Origin: CAVVJA01 sp963809815
GTDB lineage: Bacteria; Actinomycetota; Actinomycetes; Mycobacteriales; Jatrophihabitantaceae
Assembly: GCA_963809815.1 (NCBI GenBank)
Contig: CAWELM010000017.1
Span: 62,001-126,000 of the forward strand
Reading direction: 5' to 3'
DNA: 64,000 bases
Below the pieces are notes generated by a model, which did no database searches, was not told the origin of the DNA, and worked only from the letters and a program-made list of their open reading frames with translations. The stretch's first letter is position 1; each line of letters opens with the position of its first letter. A program made the translations under genes and the position numbers. Positions 16,562-24,468 of this stretch are shown piece after piece.

Positions 16562-17443
16562 GTGCGCGATGCGCGCCACAAGGCCGCTGTGATCGGGGCG
16601 TCCGGGTTCATCGGAGGACAACTATTGCGAGCCTTGTCCGGCGATGGAATCGAATGCGTCGGCTACACCCGCTCGACCCCGTTCCTGACCGATTCGGGGG
16701 AACTGGATCCGGGGCTGGCTGACCGTGACGCGATTTTCTGGCTGGCTAGCAGCATCAGGCCCGCGACGGCGTCCGGGTCGGACGCCGCCGGAGCGGATCT
16801 CGAGGCGCTCGCGGCTCTGCTCACCCAGCTGGACAAAAACGCGCGGCACTCGGTTCGGGTACTGGCGGTGAGTTCCGGCGGCACGATCTACGACGCCGGC
16901 TATCCACCACCGTATTCCGAGGAAAGTCTGGTCCGGCCGTCGAACGCCTACGGCGAGGCCATGTTGGCGATGGAGACGCTGCTACGCGACCGCTGGCCGA
17001 ACCATGTGGTGTTGCGGGCGTCCAATGCTTACGGGCCCGGGCAGCCGGCCCGACGTGGGCAGGGAGTGATCGCCCATTGGTTCGACAGCGTCCTCCGCGA
17101 GCAGCCGATCCGGATGATCGGTGATCCGGATACCCGCCGTGACTACCTCTACGTCGACGATCTGGTCGAAGCATTGCGAAGCGCCGCCGCAATAACCGAC
17201 CCCACCGACTCAGCCCAGATCGTCAATATCGGCTCCGGGGTAGGAACGTCATTGCGCGAACTGGCCGAGGCGGTCGAACACCAGGCCGGCCGGCCGGTTG
17301 AAATCGAGCAGAGCCAGGCGCGCAGCTTCGACGCCCCGAGTAACTGGCTGTCCGTGTCGTTGGCCGAGAAAGCTCTCGGCTGGCGCCCGACCACGTCACT
17401 CGAGTCCGGACTGGCCGCCACTTGGCGGTCGTTGACCAAGTAG
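16562..17443 (+). CDS. NAD-dependent epimerase/dehydratase (nucleotide-sugar SDR)
   Basis: A 293-aa extended SDR. The nucleotide-binding motif is GASGFIGGQLL near residues 11-21. The Ser in VSSGGTIYD and the Tyr-x3-Lys region are altered: the expected YxxxK appears as a Y-G-E-A-M-L segment without an obvious lysine at +4, so catalytic competence is uncertain. The C-terminal part (RDYLYVDDLVEAL, IVNIGSG, LGWRPTTSLESGL) is typical of UDP-glucose 4-epimerase relatives. It probably makes or modifies a nucleotide sugar for the neighbouring transferases. GTG start at 16562. Confidence 0.82.
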   Translation: MRDARHKAAVIGASGFIGGQLLRALSGDGIECVGYTRSTPFLTDSGELDPGLADRDAIFWLASSIRPATASGSDAAGADLEALAALLTQLDKNARHSVRVLAVSSGGTIYDAGYPPPYSEESLVRPSNAYGEAMLAMETLLRDRWPNHVVLRASNAYGPGQPARRGQGVIAHWFDSVLREQPIRMIGDPDTRRDYLYVDDLVEALRSAAAITDPTDSAQIVNIGSGVGTSLRELAEAVEHQAGRPVEIEQSQARSFDAPSNWLSVSLAEKALGWRPTTSLESGLAATWRSLTK

Positions 17444-17460
17444 CGGGCTAACGATTCCCT

Positions 17461-18285
17461 TCACCGGGTGAGGTCGAGGTGCGTGATCTCTTCCGCGCCC
17501 GTGATCGATCGTGGCGCCGATTGCCGCTTGGTCCCGATCCAGATGTAGGTCGGCACGATCGGGATCAGAGCCTGCATCAGCGGGACCGGTAGCCGGGAAA
17601 CGACCGTCGTGACCTGGTCGCTACTGCCGAACACATCCGGGTGTCGGACAACCGGAAGTGTGTAGTCATAAATGTGAAAGCCGCGCAGCAGTTGTTTGAG
17701 ACCCGCGCGCGATCGATGGCTCTCGTAGTAACGATCTGCCTTGCCGGCGCGGCGGATGTACTCGTCAGCCGCCCGCTGCGGCAGCCATGACAGCAACGGC
17801 AACCGGTAATGGGGCTCCATCAGTTGGTACTTGTTACCGAGCCCGAGGTAGACCACGCCGGTCGGGCTCAGCACTCGGTGGATCTCCTTCACCACCGCCT
17901 CGGGGTCGACGACGTGTTCATAGATGTGATTGAAGACCACTACATCTACGGATTCGTCTGGCAACGGAAGGTCATCCGCAGAGGTGCAGATGAAGTTGAC
18001 GCGATCTCCGAAGCGAGCCTGCGCCGCCTCGAGCCCAGGGACGTCGATGTCGACTCCGGTCGGGCGAGCGCCGTCGGCTGCTAGCTCGCTGGCGATAATT
18101 CCGGTCGAACAGCCGATATCAAGCGCGGACAGGCCCTTCAGGTCATCCCGTCCGAGGTAATGATGCAGGACGCGAATGATCTTTCGAGCCTTCTGGCGAC
18201 GAGCGTGCTCATCGTGCATCTTGCCCTGGATCTCGGAGTACGCGAGCTGCGGCTCCCGGCCAGTTGCGTTGGGAGATCCCGTCAT
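17461..18285 (-). CDS. Class I SAM-dependent methyltransferase
   Basis: A 274-aa protein with ALDIGCSTGIIASELA (motif I), GVDIDVPGLEAA, and the post-motif VVVFNHIYEHVVDPEAVVKEIHRVLSPTG of Methyltransf_11 enzymes. ATG at 18285 is preferred to an in-frame start at 18381 because GGGA lies 5-6 bases upstream and the extra N-terminus overlaps the divergent gene's promoter. The C-terminal 60 residues include a hydrophobic stretch (VPLMQALIPIVPTYIWIG) that could touch the membrane. It converges on the epimerase. Substrate unknown, probably a lipid-linked sugar. Confidence 0.82.
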   Translation of the reverse strand: MTGSPNATGREPQLAYSEIQGKMHDEHARRQKARKIIRVLHHYLGRDDLKGLSALDIGCSTGIIASELAADGARPTGVDIDVPGLEAAQARFGDRVNFICTSADDLPLPDESVDVVVFNHIYEHVVDPEAVVKEIHRVLSPTGVVYLGLGNKYQLMEPHYRLPLLSWLPQRAADEYIRRAGKADRYYESHRSRAGLKQLLRGFHIYDYTLPVVRHPDVFGSSDQVTTVVSRLPVPLMQALIPIVPTYIWIGTKRQSAPRSITGAEEITHLDLTR

Positions 18286-18410
18286 GCGTTCCCTACAAGA
18301 CACTCCGCTCGGATGAGGGCCATCACGATACAGCCTGCCTCCTGCCATACTCTCGCCGTGTAGAAAAGGTGGCGTATCCACCCGGCCTCAGATTACGCGA
18401 AGGAACCACG

Positions 18411-19160
18411 ATGGAAACGCGCCGGATACGGCATCGGCAAGGCCCGGTACATGTCGTCGGAGGCGTGCCATACCCAGACCAAGCCAGCACCTTGTCGTTG
18501 CTTCCGGTGTCGGTGGTGGGTCGCTGGCTGGCCGACAACGCCGGCGCGATCGAAGGCGATCTGCTCGATCTCGGAGCCGGCAACCAGCCGTTTCGACCGT
18601 GGTATGAGCCGCTTGCCAAAAGTGTCGTCGCCGTTGATGCCGCCCCGGCACCTGGGCTCGACGTGCTTTCCTACGCGGCACCGCTCGCCTTCCGCGATGC
18701 TTCCTTCGATGCGGTGCTCTGTACGAGCGTGCTCGAGCACGTCGACAACGCCGAGGCCGCCATAGCCGAGGTCGCCCGAACGCTTCGCCCGGGCGGACGG
18801 CTGATCATCACCGCACCGTTTCTCTACCCCACCCACGAAGCGCCGTATGACTTCTGGCGCACCACCCACTTCGGACTTCGGTCGATTCTCGAACGACACG
18901 GACTCGACGTCGGCGAGATCGCAGCCCAGGGCGGACCGTTCCTGCTGATCGCCCACTATCTGATCGGTGGCTTCGCTCAGGCACTTATGCGCGTAGCCGG
19001 CCGGCTGGGCAAGTTCGGATTCTTGCTGGACAACCGCATCGTCCGAGGCATCCTTGCCGCTCCGCAGCAAGCGGTGCGGTCCCGGATCGGTTACCGGTCC
19101 ACGAGGCTGTCGCGGGCCGCGAGCCTCGGGTACATGACGGTCGCCCGCAAGCCTGGTTAG
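18411..19160 (+). CDS. Class I SAM-dependent methyltransferase
   Basis: A 249-aa methyltransferase with DLLDLGAGNQPF (motif I), VVAVDAAPAPGLDV and CTSVLEHVDNAEAAIAEVARTLRPGG. The C-terminal part has an amphipathic or hydrophobic helix (LLIAHYLIGGFAQALMRVAG). ATG at 18411 has AAGGAA 5 bases upstream; an earlier in-frame ATG at 18264 would overlap the divergent methyltransferase. Its stop codon lies within a strong hairpin shared with the converging membrane protein gene. Likely acts in surface glycan modification. Confidence 0.83.
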   Translation: METRRIRHRQGPVHVVGGVPYPDQASTLSLLPVSVVGRWLADNAGAIEGDLLDLGAGNQPFRPWYEPLAKSVVAVDAAPAPGLDVLSYAAPLAFRDASFDAVLCTSVLEHVDNAEAAIAEVARTLRPGGRLIITAPFLYPTHEAPYDFWRTTHFGLRSILERHGLDVGEIAAQGGPFLLIAHYLIGGFAQALMRVAGRLGKFGFLLDNRIVRGILAAPQQAVRSRIGYRSTRLSRAASLGYMTVARKPG

Positions 19161-19168
19161 CTTGCGGG
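19144..19168. terminator. Bidirectional terminator hairpin
   Basis: CCCGCAAGC and GCTTGCGGG form a perfect 9-bp stem with a 7-base loop, overlapping the stop of the plus-strand methyltransferase and just downstream of the minus-strand membrane protein stop. No long T-run follows, as is common in actinobacteria. Confidence 0.6.
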
Positions 19169-19169
19169 T

Positions 19170-21272
19170 TCACGGCCCGGTCGGAACAACCCGCCCGTCG
19201 GCCTCGGCGCGGCCCAGATAGACCCGAACCGTCTGCTCGATCGGCTCGGTCGGAGGCATCTCCACCGTGCTCGGCCACCGAGTGAAGACTGCCGTGAAGA
19301 ACGCCGGTGGCACGGGCCCGTCGAAGGTGAGCTGCGAGGGATTGGACGCGACGACGTAGAGCGTGCGGCCGTGTGAGCTCACCGCGCGCGCTGCATCGGC
19401 CACCTGAGCGGACGAGGCGCCGACAAGGGCGAGAGTTGGCACGTCGCAGTACGACCGGATCGTCTGCAAGTAACCCCACCGCAGACTCTCGTCGACGACC
19501 AGCACGGCGCCGTCGGAGGGTACCGCGGCGCACAGCGCGTGAACTTGAGCCGCCTGCGGGGCCTCTTCACGTAGGTCTCTCACCGGCCGGGTGACCAGCC
19601 ACGGGACCACCAGAACGGCAGCGCAGGCCACGATGACGCCACCGCGCACGACGACGCGCACCGCGCTTGACGTGGTCCACCAGGTCCACGCCGCGCGCAG
19701 TGCCGCCACCGCCGCGATGATCAGTCCTGGTACCACGACTGGGACATAGCGCCGCATCGCCCAGACCTGATCCGGCGTGATTTGAGGTGTCCACAGATAC
19801 AGCGCCGACAGGGACAACGTCATAACCAGAAATCCGAGCAGCCGGTAGTCGCTGCGGCGAATGAGCCGGTACAGCAGTACGACGTACCCGAGAACGGCGA
19901 GGATGACCGTCGGCCAGCCGAAGTACATTGCTTGCCAGTTCACCGTGTACTCGGCATAGAGGCGCGTACCGTCAACCGGCAGGCCCTGCGCTTGTTGGGC
20001 AACGCGCAGGATCAGGTTGTCGAATTCACCGCGCGCCGTCATCCACCACGGTCGGCTCAGCAGAACCACGAAGGCCACGATCACGGTCGCTCCGGCCACG
20101 CGGCTGAGCAGCAGCCGACCGGCGGGCGTCCCGATCCGCGCCTTGATCGGTTCACGCCCGGCCCACGCGACCACGACGGTGACGGCTCCGATCACGACCA
20201 GCATCGCGCTGGCGACGGCGAGCGCGATGATTTGCGAGCGTTGGTTGTGGTAGTAACCGGGCGAGAGCCACGAGACGTCGAGGTATCCCACCACGACCAT
20301 TGGCACGGCCGATCCAAGGAGCGCCGCGCTCCGCCACGCCGCATCTCGCCGCTGCCGCGGCGCCGCGACGGCCAGTAGGACCGCGGCCACCACCAGCAGC
20401 GAGAGCAACGCCGCGTACGCGTCGATCCGCACGACCGCGGCCACACTGGTCACGAAGCCAGCGGCGGCGAAGTCGACAGTCCGCCCGGTGTCGACGGCCC
20501 GGTACAGCAACGCCAAGCCGCCCATAAGGAACAGCAACGCAAGTGGTTCGGTGAACGTGTCGCGGCTGACGTAGATGATCGGCATCGACACCGCGAAGGC
20601 CACCAGCCCGACAAGCGCAAATCCAGCGCCGACAACCCGCCGGGCAATCGCGAAGAACGCCAGCAGCGCGATGCCGGCGAGCACAACATTGGCCTTCAGC
20701 ATCGCGGTCGCGCCGAAGACCGAACCAACTATGGCGAGAAGGACCGGCAGCAGGTGATTGCCTTGCGCAAAGACGGTGGTGTCCGTCTGATGTTGGAAAC
20801 CGGCCGATGTGCCGTCGAATCCGAGCGGTGAGCCGAACAAGTCCGGCTGCGTGTGGATCGGCAAGGACTGATGGTCCACCAGCCAGCGCGCGGTGAGCTC
20901 GTATGTCGCCGAATCTCGTTGCGCAAATAGGTTTTCCGCGGAGAACCTCAGGTTCAGGAGTATCCAGATGCCCACGATGCCCATGCCGACGCCAGCCAGA
21001 ACGACTTCACGCCGGGCGATCTCGACGGCCCCGACTCGGACGAGCCAAACCGCTACCGACGCGCCGACTACCCCCAATGCCAGGGCAAGCGCCGGGATGA
21101 AGTGATTGGCCAGCAACATCACGATTGCCGGTACCGAGAACCCGGCGACCGCAACTGGGAGCAGATCGGGCACCGACCAAATCCACCTGGCCCACGCGCC
21201 TGAGCGATGTCGCACCGGCGTAGACGGCACCGCGGTCGCGTGCGTCACCGCCGCGGACGCCGCTGTCGCCAT
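19170..21272 (-). CDS. Large polytopic membrane protein, GT39-like glycosyltransferase family
   Basis: A 700-aa protein with about 12-14 hydrophobic helices and a soluble C-terminal segment of about 130 residues. The first extracytoplasmic loop contains QRDSATYELTARWLV, an acidic motif in the position where GT-C (PMT/ArnT-like) enzymes have a catalytic Asp. The rest of the loop (LPIHTQPDLFG) also resembles this group. Such proteins use polyprenyl-phosphate sugars, which the GT2 enzyme at 4.5-5.7 kb could supply. The exact family and the start (21272) are not certain. Confidence 0.72.
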   Translation of the reverse strand: MATAASAAVTHATAVPSTPVRHRSGAWARWIWSVPDLLPVAVAGFSVPAIVMLLANHFIPALALALGVVGASVAVWLVRVGAVEIARREVVLAGVGMGIVGIWILLNLRFSAENLFAQRDSATYELTARWLVDHQSLPIHTQPDLFGSPLGFDGTSAGFQHQTDTTVFAQGNHLLPVLLAIVGSVFGATAMLKANVVLAGIALLAFFAIARRVVGAGFALVGLVAFAVSMPIIYVSRDTFTEPLALLFLMGGLALLYRAVDTGRTVDFAAAGFVTSVAAVVRIDAYAALLSLLVVAAVLLAVAAPRQRRDAAWRSAALLGSAVPMVVVGYLDVSWLSPGYYHNQRSQIIALAVASAMLVVIGAVTVVVAWAGREPIKARIGTPAGRLLLSRVAGATVIVAFVVLLSRPWWMTARGEFDNLILRVAQQAQGLPVDGTRLYAEYTVNWQAMYFGWPTVILAVLGYVVLLYRLIRRSDYRLLGFLVMTLSLSALYLWTPQITPDQVWAMRRYVPVVVPGLIIAAVAALRAAWTWWTTSSAVRVVVRGGVIVACAAVLVVPWLVTRPVRDLREEAPQAAQVHALCAAVPSDGAVLVVDESLRWGYLQTIRSYCDVPTLALVGASSAQVADAARAVSSHGRTLYVVASNPSQLTFDGPVPPAFFTAVFTRWPSTVEMPPTEPIEQTVRVYLGRAEADGRVVPTGP

Positions 21273-21406
21273 GCCGGCTCCCGTCTGCCTGGATCGAATC
21301 CGTGTGCCGTCGAGCGAGGCTGTCGCGTGGGCCGCCGCCCGTGACAGAACTGTAGCCGGACTGCTTCGCTATCGTGACCAGAACGCAGGCGAGGAGGATG
21401 ACCGGC

Positions 21407-22174
21407 ATGGACAAGACGTTCGCCACGCCGGCCGAGGCCGTGTTTGACGTCGGCGACGGATCATCCCTCGCGGTGGGTGGATTCGGCCTGTGCGGCGTTC
21501 CCATCAAGCTCATTGACGCCTTGCTCGCGCTGGGCTGTCGCGATCTCGAGACGGTGAGTAACAACTGCGGCGTCGACGACGCCGGCCTCGGAGTCCTGCT
21601 GGCCGCCCACCGGATACGCCGCACGGTGAGTTCCTATGTGGGCGAGAACAAGGAATTCGCCCGGCAGTACCTAGGTGGTGAGCTCGAGGTCGAGTTGACC
21701 CCGCAGGGCACGCTCGCCGAGCGGCTGCGGGCCGGGGGAGCCGGTATCCCAGCTTTCTACACCCCGGCGGGCGTCGGCACCTTGGTCGCCGACGGCGGCC
21801 TGCCCTGGCGCTTTGCGGCAGACGGGTCGGTCGCAATCGCCTCGCCGCCGAAAGAAGAGAGGGACTTCGACGGGCAGAGCTATGTCCTCGAGCGCGGCAT
21901 CGTCACCGACTTTGCGCTGGTGCGTGCGGCACAGGGCGATCGGCACGGAAATCTCGTGTACGACGCGTCAGCGCGCAACTTCAACCCGCTCGCGGCCATG
22001 GCCGGACGGATCACGATTGCCGAGGTGGAAACCCTCGTCGAGCCGGGCGAATTGGATCCCGAGCAGATCCACACGCCGGGTGTGTTCGTGCAGCGGGTGG
22101 TCGAAGTCGGCGTCGGGGGCAAGCAAATCGAACGGCGCACGACCCGTCCGCACGAGCCGGGGAAGGGGGCGTGA
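21407..22174 (+). CDS. scoA: 3-oxoacid CoA-transferase subunit A
   Basis: The 255-aa alpha subunit of succinyl-CoA:3-ketoacid CoA-transferase, which activates acetoacetate to acetoacetyl-CoA. The N-terminus has the CoA-transferase I signature VGGFGLCGVPIKLIDALL, and later VSSYVGENKEFARQYLGGELEVELTPQGTLAERL fits the family in pieces. ATG at 21407 lies 9 bases after GAGGAGG; ATG at 21398 touches the Shine-Dalgarno and is less likely. The gap to subunit B is one base. The neighbouring HMG-CoA-lyase-like gene would supply acetoacetate. Confidence 0.92.
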   Translation: MDKTFATPAEAVFDVGDGSSLAVGGFGLCGVPIKLIDALLALGCRDLETVSNNCGVDDAGLGVLLAAHRIRRTVSSYVGENKEFARQYLGGELEVELTPQGTLAERLRAGGAGIPAFYTPAGVGTLVADGGLPWRFAADGSVAIASPPKEERDFDGQSYVLERGIVTDFALVRAAQGDRHGNLVYDASARNFNPLAAMAGRITIAEVETLVEPGELDPEQIHTPGVFVQRVVEVGVGGKQIERRTTRPHEPGKGA

Positions 22175-22175
22175 C

Positions 22176-22844
22176 ATGCCGCTGACGAGAACGCAATTGG
22201 CGGCCCGAGTCGCCGCAGAGCTCACAGATGGTGATTACGTCAACCTCGGGATCGGCATGCCGACGCTGGTGTCGAACTACATCGCCGAGGGCGTACACGT
22301 CATCCTGCAGTCGGAAAACGGGATTCTGGGCGTTGGGCCCTATCCGTATGACGAGGAGGTCGATCCCGATCTGATCAACGCCGGCAAGGAGACCGTTACC
22401 GTACTACCCGGAGCATCTTTCTTCGATTCCGCGACCTCCTTCGGCATGATCCGCGGCGGCCATATCGACGTCGCCATTCTCGGGGCGATGCAGGTCTCCA
22501 CGAACGGCGACCTCGCCAACTGGACCATCCCCGGAAAGATAATCAAGGGCATGGGCGGCGCCATGGACATCGTCCATGGCGCCAAGCGCGTCATCGTGAT
22601 GATGGAGCACGCCGCCAAGGACGGCACACCCAAGATCGTGAATGAGTGCTCGCTGCCTCTGACCGGAAAGAGCTGCGTACAACGGATCATCACTGATCTC
22701 GCCGTCATCGACATCACCGAGGACGGCCTGATCCTGCGCGAACTCGCGCCCGACGTCACCGTCGGCCACGTTCGCGGCGCCACCGAACCGCCGCTGATCG
22801 AGGCACGGGATCTGCGGGCGATGGACATCGGCGCAAGCGTCTGA
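22176..22844 (+). CDS. scoB: 3-oxoacid CoA-transferase subunit B
   Basis: The 222-aa beta subunit of the same enzyme. GIGMPTLVSNYI is followed by SENGILGVGPYP, whose Glu is the catalytic residue that forms the enzyme-CoA thioester in this family. The C-terminal LTGKSCVQRIITDLAVIDI also fits. ATG at 22176 has GGAAGGGGG about 7 bases upstream, directly after the scoA stop, so the two subunits are co-translated. Confidence 0.94.
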   Translation: MPLTRTQLAARVAAELTDGDYVNLGIGMPTLVSNYIAEGVHVILQSENGILGVGPYPYDEEVDPDLINAGKETVTVLPGASFFDSATSFGMIRGGHIDVAILGAMQVSTNGDLANWTIPGKIIKGMGGAMDIVHGAKRVIVMMEHAAKDGTPKIVNECSLPLTGKSCVQRIITDLAVIDITEDGLILRELAPDVTVGHVRGATEPPLIEARDLRAMDIGASV

Positions 22845-22913
22845 GTATCACGAGGCGTCACGCTGCCTCCTAATCGCCGACGGCTTGCTGGCCATGAGGG
22901 GGACGCGAACCTG

Positions 22914-23111
22914 ATGACTACGACGCTGGCAGAGCGCGAACGGTGTGTGCTCCAGCTGTTCGCCGACGGGCTGACGACCCGCGAGGTCGCCCGGCAAATG
23001 TGTTACTCGGAGCGCACGATCAAGAACGTGTTGCAGGACTTGACGATTCGACTGAACGTCCGAAACCGCACCCACGCCGTCGCGTACGCCGTCCGCCACG
23101 GCTGGATCTGA
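22914..23111 (+). CDS. Stand-alone LuxR-type HTH DNA-binding protein (65 aa)
   Basis: The whole protein is one LuxR/GerE helix-turn-helix: ERERCVLQLFADGLTTREVARQM, then YSERTIKNVLQDLTIRLNVRNRTHAVAYAVRHGWI in continuous order. No receiver or sensor domain precedes it. The ATG has a purine-rich GAGGGGGA about 10 bases upstream. It sits between scoAB and the converging acyl-CoA dehydrogenase gene and could regulate either, but this is inference. Single-domain LuxR proteins of this size are common in actinobacteria. Confidence 0.8.
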   Translation: MTTTLAERERCVLQLFADGLTTREVARQMCYSERTIKNVLQDLTIRLNVRNRTHAVAYAVRHGWI

Positions 23112-23130
23112 GCGCCGGGCCGGCGGCCCC

Positions 23131-24306
23131 CTAGCGTCGTCCGGTGCCGAGCAGCTGCCTGGCCATGACCATCCGGTTGATCTGATTGGTGCCTTCATAG
23201 ATCTGAGTGATCTTGGCATCGCGCATCATGCGCTCCACCGGGAAGTCCCGCGTGTACCCGTAGCCTCCGAACAGCTGCACGGCGTCGGTCGTCACCGCCA
23301 TCGCAGTGTCGGAAGCGAAAACCTTGGCCGCGGCCGACACCCAGGTGAGGTCAGGCGCGCCGCGCTCGGCTTTGGCGGCCGCCGAGTAGATCAATTGGCG
23401 GGCGGCCTCCGTCCGCATCGCCATGTCAGCGAGCATGAACTGCACACCCTGGAATTCGCCGATCGGCTGCCCGAACTGCTTCCGCTGGGTGACGTACGCA
23501 CTGGCCGCGTCAACAGCGCCCTGCGCGATGCCCAGGGCCTGCGCGCCGATGGTCAACCGAGTGTGATCGAGCGTGCGCAACGCCGTTTTGAAGCCCGTAC
23601 CAGGCTCGCCGATGATTCGATCGAACGGGATCGCGCAGTCCTCGAAGTAGATCTCGCAGGTCGGCGATCCTCTGATGCCGAGCTTGCGTTCCTTAGGTCC
23701 CACGGAGAAACCGGGATCATCCTTGTGCACGACGAACGCCGAGATACCCCGGGTTCCGACTCCAGGCTCGGTGACGGCCATCACGGTGTAGTACGTAGAC
23801 ACCCCGGCATTGGTGATCCAGGACTTGGTCCCGTTGAGCACCCAATCGTCGCCTCGCAGAACGGCCCGCGTGCGCATAGCAGCCGCGTCGGATCCGGCCT
23901 CCCGCTCGGACAGGGCGTAGCTGATGAGGGCATCACCCGCGGCGACCGCAGGTAACACCTGCTTCTTCAGCTCCTCCGATGCCGAAAGCAACAACGGCAT
24001 CGTCCCGAGCTTGTTGACCGCGGGAATCAGCGCTGAGGACGCGCACGCACGGGCGACCTCTTCGATCACGATCGCTGTGGCGATGGCGTCTGCTCCCGCT
24101 CCGCCGTACTCCTCGGGGATGTGCACGGCATGGAAACCGGCCCGCACGAGCGCGTCGAGGACATCGTAGGGAAACTCGCCCGTCTCATCGATCTCGGCCG
24201 CTCGTGGCGCGATCTTGTCGTCGGCGAGAGACCGGACCGCCTCGCGGAGCATCTGGTGCTCGTCGGGAAGCCGATAAACGTCGAACTTGGGATTTCCCAG
24301 CACCAT
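23131..24306 (-). CDS. Acyl-CoA dehydrogenase, FadE25-like
   Basis: A 391-aa FAD enzyme for the first dehydrogenation of acyl-CoA. It has the three ACAD domains: the N-terminal helical part (FDVYRLPDEHQMLREAV), the beta domain (SYALSEREAGSDAAAMRTRA, WITNAG) and the C-terminal helical part ending YEGTNQINRMVMARQL. The catalytic Glu (about 371) is in the YEGTN position used by short/medium-chain enzymes rather than the isovaleryl-CoA type. It matches my memory of M. tuberculosis FadE25 closely (IPEEYGG, IPAVNKLGTM). ATG at 24306 is chosen; the frame continues far upstream, but only antisense to glyA. Confidence 0.92.
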   Translation of the reverse strand: MVLGNPKFDVYRLPDEHQMLREAVRSLADDKIAPRAAEIDETGEFPYDVLDALVRAGFHAVHIPEEYGGAGADAIATAIVIEEVARACASSALIPAVNKLGTMPLLLSASEELKKQVLPAVAAGDALISYALSEREAGSDAAAMRTRAVLRGDDWVLNGTKSWITNAGVSTYYTVMAVTEPGVGTRGISAFVVHKDDPGFSVGPKERKLGIRGSPTCEIYFEDCAIPFDRIIGEPGTGFKTALRTLDHTRLTIGAQALGIAQGAVDAASAYVTQRKQFGQPIGEFQGVQFMLADMAMRTEAARQLIYSAAAKAERGAPDLTWVSAAAKVFASDTAMAVTTDAVQLFGGYGYTRDFPVERMMRDAKITQIYEGTNQINRMVMARQLLGTGRR

Positions 24307-24354
24307 GATTCCGATAGTAGGACGACGCACTACGTGGTTTCCGTTGGCTGAGTA

Positions 24355-24450
24355 GACTCCACCCGAGCCGTGACTGGCGCATGCATAAGGTGGTTCACCA
24401 CCGGGGAGCGGCTCCGCATTACTGCCGCGCGCCTGGGTGCCGTCACCGGT
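24355..24450 (+). promoter_or_regulatory. ZTP (pfl-type) riboswitch upstream of serine hydroxymethyltransferase
   Basis: The leader contains CCGTGACTGGCG (24368-24379), a hairpin GGTGG-TTCA-CCACC, then CACCGGGGAGCGG, and after a variable loop CCGCGCGCCTGGGTGCC (24425-24441). These are the conserved blocks and order of the pfl RNA motif, which senses ZTP/ZMP as a signal of low 10-formyl-THF and is commonly found in front of glyA in actinobacteria. It ends about 20 bases before the gene's ATG, so control may be at ribosome access or by termination; which one is not clear. Confidence 0.85.
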
Positions 24451-24468
24451 TACGAGACGAGAGGCGCC

